Positions 33,837 to 41,900 of a DNA stretch of 64,000 nucleotides are shown one piece after another. Origin of the DNA: Streptomyces sp. SM10 (GTDB lineage Bacteria; Actinomycetota; Actinomycetes; Streptomycetales; Streptomycetaceae); NCBI RefSeq assembly GCF_002910915.1, contig NZ_NEUF01000092.1, forward strand, positions 1 through 64,000, given 5' to 3'. The notes under the pieces were generated by a model. The model did not search any database, was not told where the DNA came from, and saw only the letters and a program-made list of their open reading frames with translations. Each line of letters starts with the position of its first letter. Position 1 is the stretch's first letter. A program made the translations under genes and the position numbers.

Positions 33837-33853
33837 CTGCCGGAACCCGGCAG
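33837..33853. promoter_or_regulatory. Palindrome CTGCCGGAACCCGGCAG, copy 2
   Basis: Identical to the copy at 20899-20915; it lies 86-102 bases upstream of the NfeD-like start and just past the peroxiredoxin stop. On the plus strand it is followed by TTTTT, so a plus-strand terminator is an alternative reading, but no plus-strand gene precedes it. Confidence 0.6.
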
Positions 33854-33856
33854 TTT

Positions 33857-34342
33857 TTACGGGGTTTTGATGCCGGAAAGCTGCTCGGCGAGTGTGTCCA
33901 GCGACTGGAAGGTGGCGCCGAGAAGGGCGACGTGCTTCCACCGCAGCACACCGTCCGGTCCGATCAGGAAGACGGAGCGGCGTACGCCGATGCCGGGTGC
34001 GGCGACCCCGTAGGCCCGGGTGGTCTCCCGCTCCGTGTCGGCCAGGAGCGGCATGCGCAGGCCGTGACCGCGGGCGAAGTCCTCGTGACTGTCCACACCC
34101 TGTGGACTGATTCCCCAGACCTCGGCGTCGAGTCCCTCGAAGGTCTCGAAGCCGGAGGAGTAGGAGCAGAGCTGTTTGGTGCAGACGGACGTGTTGTCGC
34201 CGGGGTAGAAGGCGAGGACGACGGCACGGCCGCGTGCGGCGGAGAGCGTGAAGTCGCGCCGCTCGAAGGTGCCGTCGGCGAGTACGCCTCCGGGGAGGGT
34301 GAAGTCCGGTGCGGACTGGCCGATGTGAGGTCCTGACGCCAT
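33857..34342 (-). CDS. PrxQ/Bcp-type peroxiredoxin
   Basis: This 161-residue thioredoxin-fold peroxidase has the peroxidatic Cys in YPGDNTSVCTKQLC and the resolving Cys five residues on, the spacing of atypical PrxQ/Bcp enzymes. APDFTLPGG at the N-terminus and a conserved Arg (GVRRSVFLI) complete the site. The ATG at 34342 has AAGGAG eight bases upstream. It reduces peroxides with electrons from thioredoxin or mycoredoxin. It is divergent from an alpha/beta hydrolase gene, and its 3' end reaches to the palindrome before the NfeD-like gene. Confidence 0.93.
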   Translation of the reverse strand: MASGPHIGQSAPDFTLPGGVLADGTFERRDFTLSAARGRAVVLAFYPGDNTSVCTKQLCSYSSGFETFEGLDAEVWGISPQGVDSHEDFARGHGLRMPLLADTERETTRAYGVAAPGIGVRRSVFLIGPDGVLRWKHVALLGATFQSLDTLAEQLSGIKTP

Positions 34343-34500
34343 GCCGGTGGCTCCTTGTGTCGCGTGGGGGAACGGTTCGTGCCCCGTACAGTGAACGGCA
34401 CTTTCCACGCGCCGACACGTTCGACCCATCCGTATGCCGTCCGGCACCGAATACGGGGGGAGAGCGCGGGCGTCGGCCCCGCACCTCGACCGGGAGGTAT

Positions 34501-35247
34501 GTGTTGTCCGGAAGACCCCCGTCGGCAGCGGTGCTCGTCCTCCACGGCGGCTACGAGACGGGCCTGGCGGCACCGGCACCGGGCGCCATGAACCTGCCCG
34601 GCATGCGGATGCTGCCGTTCGTCCGGGTGGTGGCCCGCGCGGTGCGCGGCGACTCCGGGGTGCGTGTCCAGCGGGTCCGCTACACGCACCGGGGCTGGAA
34701 CGGGCACCGCGAGGATCCGCTGCACGACACGGTGAGGGCGCTGGACGCCCTGCGGCGCGAGGCCGGCGACATCCCTGTGGTCCTCCTCGGCCACTCCATG
34801 GGCGCCCGTGCCGCTCTCCACGCCGCCGGGCACCCCCTGGTCCGCTCGGTGGTGGGCCTGGCCCCGTGGTGCCCGCCGGGCGATCCGGTGACGCAGCTGG
34901 CCGGGCGTGACGTCGTCCTGCTGCACAGCACCCGGGACCGGGTGACGAGCCCCCTGGCGTCCCAGTCGCTCACGGCACGGGCGCGCCGCGCGGGCGCCCG
35001 TACCTGCCTGGTGACCATCCCGGGCAGCGACCACGCGATGATCCGGCGGGCCCCCGCCTGGCACCACCTGGCCGGCCTGCTGGTGAGCGGGATGCTGGGG
35101 CTCGGGCCGGTGCCCGGACGGGTGGAGGCCGCGTTCGGGCTGCCGCCCGGGGCGGCGGCCTCCGAGGGGACCCTGCCGCTGGACGGAATCGACACCGGGG
35201 CGCCGTCCCGGCGGAGATGCGGGGCGGCGCGCGTCGGCAGACGATGA
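34501..35247 (+). CDS. Alpha/beta hydrolase
   Basis: This 248-residue hydrolase has the nucleophile elbow GHSMG (LLGHSMGARAALHAAG, near residue 98), an acid Asp region at STRDRVTSP near 142, and the catalytic His in PGSDHAMIRR near 178. The oxyanion region is VLHGGYETG near the start. GTG at 34501 and TTG at 34504 both follow GGAGG at 34493-34497; the second has better spacing. It is divergent from the peroxiredoxin gene. The C-terminal 40 residues are disordered and Arg/Ala-rich. The substrate is unknown; an esterase or lactonase activity is possible. Confidence 0.85.
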   Translation: MLSGRPPSAAVLVLHGGYETGLAAPAPGAMNLPGMRMLPFVRVVARAVRGDSGVRVQRVRYTHRGWNGHREDPLHDTVRALDALRREAGDIPVVLLGHSMGARAALHAAGHPLVRSVVGLAPWCPPGDPVTQLAGRDVVLLHSTRDRVTSPLASQSLTARARRAGARTCLVTIPGSDHAMIRRAPAWHHLAGLLVSGMLGLGPVPGRVEAAFGLPPGAAASEGTLPLDGIDTGAPSRRRCGAARVGRR

Positions 35248-35322
35248 GGGACCGGGTACTCGCCGGCCCATGAGCGGGCGACCGCCCAGCACCCGGCGGG
35301 ACGTATCCCTCTGGAGGCTCCG

Positions 35323-37020
35323 TTGCAGGCCGAAGAGCACGCCGATCCGCCCCGCTTCGACGTGGCGGAGCTGGCCGCGCTGATCGGTGGCAGTCCCGCC
35401 GGTGTGGTCGTCCTCGACACGGATCTGCGCTACGTCTACGTGAACCCGGCATTCGAACGGCTCAACGGCATCCCGGCCGCCGCCCACCTGGGCAGGACGG
35501 TGGACGAGATCCTGCCGGAGGTCGATGTCCGGACCGACGTGGTGCACCGTGTACTGGCCGACGGCAGGGCCCGCGCGGTGACCGTCGGGGCACGGACCCG
35601 GACGGATCCCGACGTGCAGCGGCGGTCCTGGCGCACCTCCTACCACCGCGTGGAGGAGGGCGGCAGGGTGCTGGGCCTGGTGGGGATCGCCCAGGAGATC
35701 ACGGTCACCCGGGACGACCAGGAGGAGCTCGAGCGGGCGAGGAGCTATCTGGCACTCCTGGACCGGGCGGCCGCCAGCATCGGCACCGGCCTCGACGCGG
35801 ACTCCACCTGCCAGGAGCTGGCGGAGTTCGTGGTGCCGGTGATGGCCGACATCGCCGTCGTCGAGGTGATTCCCGAGGACCGGAGGCAGGGAGACAGCCG
35901 TGAGCCGGCACCGGGGGTGCTCCGCCTGCGGCGCGCCGGGCTGGCGACGGTTCCCGAACTCGCCGAGGGAGTAAGGAGGTTCGGCGGAGCCGGCACGGAC
36001 ATCGACTATCCGGCGGAGGCCGCGGTGGCGCTTTGCCTGGCGACCGGCGACCCCGTGATCGAGAACCTCGCCGACGACGCGTGGTTCGCCCGCGCGTCAC
36101 CCGCGCCCGAACGTGTCGCGGCGTACCGGGCCATCGGCCTGCACTCGGTGGTCGCCGTACCGCTCACCACCGACGGCCGGTCCCTGGGCGTGCTGAGCCT
36201 GGTCCGGGCAGGGGACTCGCCGCCCTTCACCGAGGGCCTCGACGTCGTCGTCGCCCGTACGCTCGCGGGCCGCGCGGCGGTCGACGTGGACCACGCCGAC
36301 CACTACACGCACGAGCACCGCGTCGCCAAGGAGCTCCAGCGCTCCCTGCTCTCGGAGCCGCGGGTACCCGACTCGGGCATCGAGATCGCGTCCCTCTACC
36401 TGCCGGCGGGCGCGGGGGCGCTGGTGGGCGGAGACTGGTTCGACGCCATTCCGCTCTCGGGCGGGCGCCACATGAAGGTCATGGGCGACGTGATGGGCCA
36501 CGGCGTGGAGGCGGCCGTCGCCATGAGCAACTACCGCTCGATGCTGCGCATCATGGCCGAGGACGACCACCCCCCGCACCGCGTCCTGGAGCGCCTCGAC
36601 AGGGCCGTCGAACAGTCCGGCCTCGACCGGGCGGCGACCTGCCTGGTCGCGGTCGTCGACCGGCGGGAGGGCGTCTGCGAGGTGGCCAGCGCGGGCCATC
36701 CCCCGCCCGTCCTCATCGATCCGGGCGCACGCGGGGCGAGAGTCGCGCAGATCCCCGTGGGGCCGCCGCTGGGCACCGGCATGGGCGGCTACCGCACGAC
36801 GGTCCTGCCGTGCGCGCCCGGGACGGTGCTGTTCATGTACACCGACGGCCTGGTGGAGCGCCGGGGAGAGGACATCGACGTCTCGATCGCACGGCTCGCG
36901 AGTCTCAGGGCCCCGGCGAGCGGACACCTCGAGGAACTGCTGGACGAGGTCGTCGACCGGTTCGCGGACACGGCCGAGGACGACATCGCGGTGCTCGTCT
37001 CACGGAGCCGGGGGTACTGA
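35323..37020 (+). CDS. PAS-GAF-PP2C (SpoIIE-type) serine phosphatase
   Basis: This 565-residue sensor phosphatase has a PAS domain (about 12-125: SPAGVVVLDTDLRYVYVNPAFERLNG), a GAF domain (about 145-310), and a PP2C/SpoIIE catalytic domain (about 330-560). The metal-binding motifs of the last are GGDWFDAIP, VMGDVMGHG, YTDGLVERR and EDDIAVLVS. The start is TTG at 35323 with CTGGAGG five bases upstream. Enzymes of this kind dephosphorylate anti-sigma-factor antagonists in the SigB/SigF-like stress networks of Streptomyces; no antagonist or anti-sigma gene is adjacent. The PAS and GAF signals are unknown. Confidence 0.92.
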   Translation: MQAEEHADPPRFDVAELAALIGGSPAGVVVLDTDLRYVYVNPAFERLNGIPAAAHLGRTVDEILPEVDVRTDVVHRVLADGRARAVTVGARTRTDPDVQRRSWRTSYHRVEEGGRVLGLVGIAQEITVTRDDQEELERARSYLALLDRAAASIGTGLDADSTCQELAEFVVPVMADIAVVEVIPEDRRQGDSREPAPGVLRLRRAGLATVPELAEGVRRFGGAGTDIDYPAEAAVALCLATGDPVIENLADDAWFARASPAPERVAAYRAIGLHSVVAVPLTTDGRSLGVLSLVRAGDSPPFTEGLDVVVARTLAGRAAVDVDHADHYTHEHRVAKELQRSLLSEPRVPDSGIEIASLYLPAGAGALVGGDWFDAIPLSGGRHMKVMGDVMGHGVEAAVAMSNYRSMLRIMAEDDHPPHRVLERLDRAVEQSGLDRAATCLVAVVDRREGVCEVASAGHPPPVLIDPGARGARVAQIPVGPPLGTGMGGYRTTVLPCAPGTVLFMYTDGLVERRGEDIDVSIARLASLRAPASGHLEELLDEVVDRFADTAEDDIAVLVSRSRGY

Positions 37021-37071
37021 ACGCCACTGCGGCACAGCGCCGTTGTCAGTGCCGGATGGGAGCATCCGGGC

Positions 37072-37473
37072 ATGGAACCCCTTCTCCTCACCGACATCGA
37101 AGCCGCCGTCCGCAGCAGCTGGGACGCGGACACCACCACACCCGCCTGTCGGGCGCAGTGGAATCCCGGGAACCCGGCCCGGGACCAGTGCGGGGTCACC
37201 GCCCTCGTGGTCCACGACCTGCTGGGCGGCGACCTGATCCGGGGCGAGGTGCGGGTCGACGGCGAGCGCGTCGACTTCCACTGGTGGAACCGGCTGGGCA
37301 GGGGCGTGGAGATCGACCTGACGCGGGAGCAGTTCGACCCCCACGAGATCGTGACCGGGGGCGAGGTCGTCGAGCGGCCGGCGGAGATCGTCCGCCTCCG
37401 CGAGGAGTACGAGCTGCTGAGCGCCCGGGTGCTGGAGCGGCTCCGGGGACGGAGCCGGGCCGACGCCGTCTGA
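37072..37473 (+). CDS. YunG-like protein
   Basis: This 133-residue protein has the pattern WNPGNPARDQCGVTALVVHDLLGG followed by a His in VDFHWWNRL, then EIDLTREQFDP and a helical C-terminus. A Cys after a W-N-P stretch with a downstream HxWN is the pattern of the YunG family, whose fold resembles papain-like Cys/His pairs, though activity is unproven. The ATG at 37072 follows GGATGGGAGCATCCGG. It is immediately downstream of the PP2C gene with 51 bp between; cotranscription is possible. Function is unknown. Confidence 0.65.
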   Translation: MEPLLLTDIEAAVRSSWDADTTTPACRAQWNPGNPARDQCGVTALVVHDLLGGDLIRGEVRVDGERVDFHWWNRLGRGVEIDLTREQFDPHEIVTGGEVVERPAEIVRLREEYELLSARVLERLRGRSRADAV

Positions 37474-37491
37474 GGGACGGGCCGGCCTGCG

Positions 37492-37707
37492 TCACCCGGC
37501 AGGCTGCCGGGAGTGCCGGCGCAGCCTGCGCAGCACGAGCAGGGCGGACGTGATCAGGGGCAGCAGCCCGGCCACGGCGTTCGCGGTCTCCAGGTTGTCC
37601 TGGGCGCCTCGTGTCCTGCGCATCCGGTTGACGGAGCGGGCCACGGCGATCGTGCTGCTGCCCAGACTCAGGAGCAGGCCGACCTTGGAGTTCGCTTTCC
37701 TGGCCAT
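37492..37707 (-). CDS. Small single-helix membrane protein
   Basis: This 71-residue basic protein is of the form MARKANSKVGLLLSLGSSTIAVARSVNRMRRTRG, a short polar linker, and a hydrophobic segment ANAVAGLLPLITSALLVLRRLRRH near residues 44-67. GGGAGG lies seven bases before the ATG at 37707. I do not recognise a family. Its 3' end is 19 bp from the end of the YunG-like gene on the opposite strand. A structural or regulatory membrane peptide is likely; nothing more can be said. Confidence 0.7.
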   Translation of the reverse strand: MARKANSKVGLLLSLGSSTIAVARSVNRMRRTRGAQDNLETANAVAGLLPLITSALLVLRRLRRHSRQPAG

Positions 37708-37804
37708 CTGCGTGCCTCCCGGCGACATCGCGGCGCTCCCCCGAGTCCACGTAACCGGCTCCCGGGCAGCTTCGCAATCGGGGCCGGGCCGCGTCGGCCG
37801 CGGG

Positions 37805-38389
37805 TCAGGCGAAGAGGAAGCCGGCCGCGGTCGAGGCCCCCACGGCCGCCCCTGCGGCCGTCTGGGCCACCGAGTGGTAGCGCAGGGCCACCCGCGACCA
37901 GCACACGGCGAGGGCCGGCACACCCGCGCACAGCCACCACGGCGAGTGCGCGACGCTGAGCAGTGCGACCACGGCCGACGCGACCGCCGAGTCCACCGAG
38001 ATCTTCCAGAGCGTGTTCACCGCCAGGAGCACCGTGGTCATGACCCACAGCGAGATCATCGCGATCAGGATGCCGGGCGGGGCCCCGCCCAGGACCATGA
38101 TCAGCGCGCCGGTGCCGAGCGAGCCCAGGATCACCAGGAAGATCGGTGCCCGCTGGGTCCGGTCCACGACGTGGCGGTCTCCCCAGGTCCCGCGACCGCG
38201 TTCCCACTCGATGTAGCCGGCGGGGACGAGCCCGGCGCAGAGGGCGCCGAGGAACCCCCAGGGAAGGCCGGTCCAGTCACCCGCGGAGGCCAGCCCGATG
38301 GCGAGCATGCCGACGAGCAGTACGTTGCGGGGCTGCAGGACGTCCGTGACCGTCCGGGCCACCGCCGTGGACCTGTGCGTGTCGCTCAT
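37805..38389 (-). CDS. PAP2-like integral membrane protein with altered catalytic motif
   Basis: This 194-residue protein has five or six hydrophobic segments. The region KISVDSAVASAVVALLSVAHS is placed where PAP2 phosphatases have PSGH, and ALRYHSVAQTAAGAAVG corresponds to the R-x5-H-x3-D block. In the first block the catalytic His appears as Asp or Ser, so phosphatase activity is doubtful. GGAGAA lies ten bases before the ATG at 38389. The gene stands alone and is divergent from the MerR-type gene, with 344 bp between that contain a long dyad. Undecaprenyl or lipid phosphatase is the family expectation. Confidence 0.65.
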   Translation of the reverse strand: MSDTHRSTAVARTVTDVLQPRNVLLVGMLAIGLASAGDWTGLPWGFLGALCAGLVPAGYIEWERGRGTWGDRHVVDRTQRAPIFLVILGSLGTGALIMVLGGAPPGILIAMISLWVMTTVLLAVNTLWKISVDSAVASAVVALLSVAHSPWWLCAGVPALAVCWSRVALRYHSVAQTAAGAAVGASTAAGFLFA

Positions 38390-38453
38390 GCCGTGTGATT
38401 CTCCGGGGCGCGCGGGCCGCGCCGGCCAGGGGGGAAGCGCTGTCCGCGCGTGA

Positions 38454-38493
38454 ACGTAGCCCTTCACGACGGGGGATGCGTGAAGGGCTACGT
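38454..38493. promoter_or_regulatory. Perfect 15-bp dyad upstream of PAP2-like gene
   Basis: ACGTAGCCCTTCACG (38454-38468), ten-base spacer, and its exact complement (38479-38493). It lies 65 bases upstream of the PAP2-like gene (minus) and 241 bases upstream of the MerR-type gene (plus). Either a structured leader for the former or an operator. Confidence 0.55.
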
Positions 38494-38526
38494 CAGCAGT
38501 ATGACCGTTCGCCGGTCCGCCGACAA

Positions 38527-38542
38527 CTGACCGGTCGGTCAG
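38527..38542. promoter_or_regulatory. TetR-like operator CTGACCGGTCGGTCAG
   Basis: Arms CTGACC/GGTCAG around GGTC, typical in look of TetR-family sites. It is 35 bases beyond the 15-bp dyad in the same intergenic region; the cognate repressor is not in this window, except possibly the ScbR-type protein. Confidence 0.4.
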
Positions 38543-38733
38543 CCTTGTTGGGGCGACTAGGGGGGGCCGGAGGAGTCCCTGCGGCCCCCCTGCCGGCCGG
38601 GCGGGTGCGCGGGCGACGCCGGGACCGGATGAAACCTGTTCCGGCTGCAATAGACATGGCCTACCCCTACACCTAGGGTTTCTTGTGCAGCCAGGCCATA
38701 TCAGTGGTCCGGTGCGCAGCAGAAGAGGTGCAG

Positions 38734-39078
38734 ATGCCCCCGGAGTCCCCGTCGCATGCCACGGACCGTCTCGACGACGACGACTACCCCGCTTACACGA
38801 TGGGGCGGGCCGCCGAGATGATCGGTACGACGCCCGGCTTCCTCAGGGCCATCGGCGACGCCCGCCTGATCACGCCGCTGCGCTCCGAGGGCGGCCACCG
38901 CCGCTACTCGCGATACCAGCTACGCATCGCGGCCCGTGCCCGTGAGCTGGTGGACGGCGGCACGCCCATCGAGGCCGCGTGCCGCATCGTCATCCTGGAG
39001 GACCAGCTCGAGGAGGCCCTGCGCCTCAACGAGGAACTGCGCAGGCCCGCAGCAGGCCGGAGCGGCGCCGATTCCTGA
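38734..39078 (+). CDS. MerR-family small DNA-binding regulator
   Basis: This 114-residue protein has a MerR-type winged helix (YTMGRAAEMIGTTPGFLRAIGDARLITPLRSEGGHRRYSRYQLRIAARARELV, about residues 22-75) and a short C-terminal helix. There is no metal or redox Cys. The start at 38734 follows AAGAGG. It stands ahead of a cold-shock gene, an arrangement I recall from several Streptomyces, with 305 bp between. Without an effector domain it may work as a small BldC-like DNA binder. The targets are unknown. Confidence 0.85.
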   Translation: MPPESPSHATDRLDDDDYPAYTMGRAAEMIGTTPGFLRAIGDARLITPLRSEGGHRRYSRYQLRIAARARELVDGGTPIEAACRIVILEDQLEEALRLNEELRRPAAGRSGADS

Positions 39079-39383
39079 CCGGCGCGCGGGTGCATATCTG
39101 TTTCCGCGGGCACAGAAATACGCGCAATGAGCAGTGAGAGTTTATGGCGTGCCTGGTGGAGCGCAGGCGTAGTGATATGGCGTACAGCTCGCTTGTGCCC
39201 CAATCGTGCTACTGTTGATCTCAGTTGCAGTTGTGGTTCCCAAAACTTCAAGTGCTCTCGCCGTTTTCACTCCGGTGGGTGCACTTTTGTATTTCCGGTC
39301 TCTTCCGGACGGGGCAATCATTTGCGGCGACGTAGGGCTCGCACAGTGCGGGCCCACGGGCAACGCCCCGAAGGAGATATGAC
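39079..39383 (+). promoter_or_regulatory. Long leader of cold-shock gene
   Basis: A 305-base gene-free stretch separates the MerR-type gene from the cold-shock gene. It is visibly less GC-rich than its neighbours. Long structured 5' leaders are a known feature of cold-shock genes, where they give temperature-dependent translation. No individual promoter box is called. Confidence 0.4.
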
Positions 39384-39587
39384 ATGGCTACTGGCACCGT
39401 GAAGTGGTTCAACGCGGAAAAGGGTTTCGGCTTCATCGAGCAGGAGGGTGGCGGCGCTGACGTCTTCGCCCACTACTCGAACATCGCCGCCCAGGGCTTC
39501 CGCGAGCTGCAGGAAGGCCAGAAGGTGAACTTCGACGTCACGCAGGGCCAGAAGGGCCCGCAGGCGGAGAACATCACCCCCGCCTGA
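39384..39587 (+). CDS. Cold-shock protein (CspA family)
   Basis: This 67-residue CspA-type protein has RNP1 KGFGFIEQE and RNP2 VFAHYSNI, starting [27 protein letters not shown] lies seven bases before the ATG. Csp proteins bind single-stranded RNA and melt secondary structure. It is followed by a terminator and then a DEAD-box helicase gene, the usual partner in cold RNA remodelling. The gene is preceded by a 305-base leader. Confidence 0.97.
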   Translation: MATGTVKWFNAEKGFGFIEQEGGGADVFAHYSNIAAQGFRELQEGQKVNFDVTQGQKGPQAENITPA

Positions 39588-39606
39588 TCGCTCACGCGTA
39601 CGGCGC

Positions 39607-39642
39607 AGCTGGGGCCCGCACCTTGGGGTGCGGGCCCCAGCT
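39607..39642 (+). terminator. Terminator after cold-shock gene
   Basis: 16-base perfect arms around TTGG (39607-39622/39627-39642), followed by CGTTGCGTTTT. It lies 20 bases past the cold-shock stop. Confidence 0.88.
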
Positions 39643-39887
39643 CGTTGCGTTTTCCCGGCCGTGGCCGCGGTTCACGTACCGGTGGAGTAATTCCCGGTGC
39701 GTCCGGGCCGCTGCGCGGCCGTCATCTGCAGTCATATGGAGTGCCGAATCCGGCTGGTTCATCTGCCGGACGGGCTTCGTTTTTCGTTATTTCACCGGCT
39801 CGTTCTTGCGATTCTTGGCGCCGTACATGGCTGCAGCCGCCCGGAAAGAATCCCTCGATACGTGCCATTCGAGGGAAGGGTTCTCCA
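39643..39887 (+). promoter_or_regulatory. Leader of DEAD-box helicase gene
   Basis: A 245-base stretch between the cold-shock terminator and the helicase TTG start holds no gene that I can support, though weak frames cross it. A long leader ahead of a helicase gene often carries structure under feedback control; none is identified here with certainty. Confidence 0.3.
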
Positions 39888-41453
39888 TTGAACCGCGATC
39901 GCACAGCTCGCACGAACGACCGATTTTCCCGGACGCGTTCCGGCGGATCCGCAGGCAGCCGTACCGCCAACGGCTTCCGCTCGGCGGGGTCCGGCCGGCA
40001 GGGCGCCCCCGGTTCGCAGGGCCGCTCCGGCGGACCGAAGCGCTCCGGCGGCTACGGCCGCCGCTCCTCCGCCGTCACGGGTGAGTTCGCCCTGCCGGTG
40101 ACCATCACCCCCGCCCTCCCGGCCGCCGAGGCCTTCGCGGACCTGGACATGCCCGAGCCCCTGCTCGCGGCGCTGGTCTCCCAGGGCGTGACCGTGCCGT
40201 TCCCGATCCAGGGGGCGACCCTGCCGAACTCGCTGGCCGGACGTGACGTCCTGGGCCGCGGCCGCACCGGGTCGGGCAAGACGCTCGCCTTCGGTCTGGC
40301 GCTGCTCGCACGCACCGCGGGCAAGCGCGCCGACGCGCGCCGTCCGCTGGCCCTGGTCCTCGTCCCCACCCGGGAACTGGCCCAGCAGGTCACCGACGCG
40401 CTCACCCCGTACGCCCGGTCGCTGCGGCTCCGGCTGGCCACGGTCGTCGGCGGCACGTCGATCGGCCGCCAGGCCAGCGCGCTGCGCGGCGGGGCCGAGG
40501 TCGTGGTGGCCACCCCGGGCCGGCTCAAGGACCTCATCGAACGCGGTGACTGCAAGCTGGACCGGGTCGCCATCACCGTCCTCGACGAGGCCGACCAGAT
40601 GGCCGACATGGGCTTCATGCCCCAGGTCACCGAGCTGCTGGACCAGGTCAACGCCGACGGCCAGCGGATGCTGTTCTCGGCCACCCTGGACCGCAACGTC
40701 GACCTGCTGGTCCGCCGCTACCTGCACGACCCGGTGGTCCACTCGGTCGACCCGGCGGCCGGTGCGGTGACGACGATGGAGCACCACGTGCTCTACGTCC
40801 AGGGCGCCGACAAGTACGCGACGACCACCGAGATCGCCGCCCGTGACGGTCGGGTGATCATGTTCCTGGACACCAAGCACGCGGTGGACAAGCTCACCGA
40901 CCACCTGCTGCACAGCGGTGTACGGGCGGCCGCGCTGCACGGCGGCAAGTCCCAGCCGCAGCGCACCCGCACACTGGACCGGTTCAAGACCGGTCATGTC
41001 ACGGTGCTGGTCGCCACGAACGTCGCCGCCCGCGGCATCCACGTCGACAACCTCGACCTCGTCGTCAACGTCGACCCGCCCAGCGACCACAAGGACTACC
41101 TGCACCGCGGCGGCCGTACCGCGCGCGCCGGGGAGTCCGGCAGCGTCGTCACGCTCGTGCTGCCGAACCAGCGCCGCGAGATGACGCGGCTGATGGCCGA
41201 CGCCGGGATCACGCCCCAGGTCGCCCAGGTCCGCTCCGGCGAGGCCGAGCTCAGCCGGATCACCGGGGCCCAGGCTCCGTCGGGTGTGCCCGTCACGATC
41301 ACCTCACCGGTGACGGAGCGCAAGGGCGGCGGTTCCGGTCCCCGTGGCCGCCGCGGTGCGCGCCCCGGCCAGGGGCGCCGCTCCAACGCCAACACGTCGA
41401 CGCCGCAGGCGCGTGCCGCGGCGGCGCAGCGCCGGTCCAACAAGGCCGCGTAG
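39888..41453 (+). CDS. DEAD-box ATP-dependent RNA helicase
   Basis: This 521-residue DEAD-box helicase has a basic, Arg/Ser/Gly-rich N-terminal 60 residues. Core motifs follow: PIQGATLP (Q region), RTGSGKT (Walker A), PTRELA (Ia), ATPGR, DEAD (in VLDEADQMADMG), SATL (III), and the C-terminal core with HRGGRTARAG. The tail is Gly/Arg/Ala-rich and disordered. The start is TTG at 39888 (LNRDRTARTNDRF) with AAGGG seven bases upstream. It probably unwinds structured RNA with the cold-shock protein upstream. The 245-base leader between suggests independent control. Confidence 0.95.
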   Translation: MNRDRTARTNDRFSRTRSGGSAGSRTANGFRSAGSGRQGAPGSQGRSGGPKRSGGYGRRSSAVTGEFALPVTITPALPAAEAFADLDMPEPLLAALVSQGVTVPFPIQGATLPNSLAGRDVLGRGRTGSGKTLAFGLALLARTAGKRADARRPLALVLVPTRELAQQVTDALTPYARSLRLRLATVVGGTSIGRQASALRGGAEVVVATPGRLKDLIERGDCKLDRVAITVLDEADQMADMGFMPQVTELLDQVNADGQRMLFSATLDRNVDLLVRRYLHDPVVHSVDPAAGAVTTMEHHVLYVQGADKYATTTEIAARDGRVIMFLDTKHAVDKLTDHLLHSGVRAAALHGGKSQPQRTRTLDRFKTGHVTVLVATNVAARGIHVDNLDLVVNVDPPSDHKDYLHRGGRTARAGESGSVVTLVLPNQRREMTRLMADAGITPQVAQVRSGEAELSRITGAQAPSGVPVTITSPVTERKGGGSGPRGRRGARPGQGRRSNANTSTPQARAAAAQRRSNKAA

Positions 41454-41458
41454 CACCC

Positions 41459-41478
41459 GGCCGGCACTCCCGCCGGCC
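41459..41478 (+). terminator. Short hairpin between helicase and SCO5918-family genes
   Basis: GGCCGGC/GCCGGCC around ACTCCC, six bases past the helicase stop. Weak as a terminator; it may be an attenuator or mRNA 3' end within the transcript. Confidence 0.4.
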
Positions 41479-41517
41479 GACCATGTCCGGCTTTCTCTTC
41501 GACCCTGTTGAGGCACC

Positions 41518-41826
41518 ATGCGCTGCGTCATCGCCCGATTCCCCTTCGATCTGTTCAAGAACGAGGTGGAGGACTCGATGAAGGGCATCAAGCCCGAACC
41601 CGTCACGGGCGACGCGGTGGTCATCAGCCGCCGTGTCTATCCCGTCAAGCAGGTGGGCGAGATCATCACCCGGCAGGACCGCCGGGACTTCACCGCCGCC
41701 GAGGTGACCAGGGCGCTGACGCGTCTCGGCTTCACCTGCCGCCCCGCGGAGGTGCCCGCCCCCGCGGTGGCCCTCACGCCGCTGGAGAACGCGTCCGCGC
41801 TGCTCGGGACGCCCGGCGACGCCTGA
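41518..41826 (+). CDS. SCO5918-family small protein
   Basis: This 102-residue protein starts MRCVIARFPFDLFKNEVEDSMKGIKPEPVTG, with PVKQVGEIITRQDRRDFTAAEVTRALTRLGFTCR as the conserved core. I recall this as the SCO5918 family, which sits behind a DEAD-box helicase in several Streptomyces genomes. The GTTGAGGCACC before the ATG holds the ribosome site. A mixed alpha/beta fold is suggested by the pattern, but no function is known. The conserved neighbourhood with cold-shock and helicase genes implies an RNA-related role, by inference. Confidence 0.78.
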   Translation: MRCVIARFPFDLFKNEVEDSMKGIKPEPVTGDAVVISRRVYPVKQVGEIITRQDRRDFTAAEVTRALTRLGFTCRPAEVPAPAVALTPLENASALLGTPGDA

Positions 41827-41843
41827 GCCGCAGGCTCCGCGCC

Positions 41844-41900
41844 GTAGGCCCGTGCGCACCGCGTAGGCCCGTGCGCACCGCGTAGGACCGTACGCACCGC
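41844..41900. repeat. Three tandem 19-bp units
   Basis: GTAGGCCCGTGCGCACCGC occurs twice exactly (41844-41862, 41863-41881), and a third copy (41882-41900) differs by two bases (GTAGGACCGTACGCACCGC). The third copy forms most of the left arm of the terminator hairpin that follows. Confidence 0.92.

Noticed and set aside
33837..33853. Reading the palindrome simply as the peroxiredoxin terminator
   Set aside because: In the direction of that gene the stem is followed by TACCC and not by Ts, and the identical sequence at 20899 is not downstream of any gene, so a regulatory role is preferred, though not proven.
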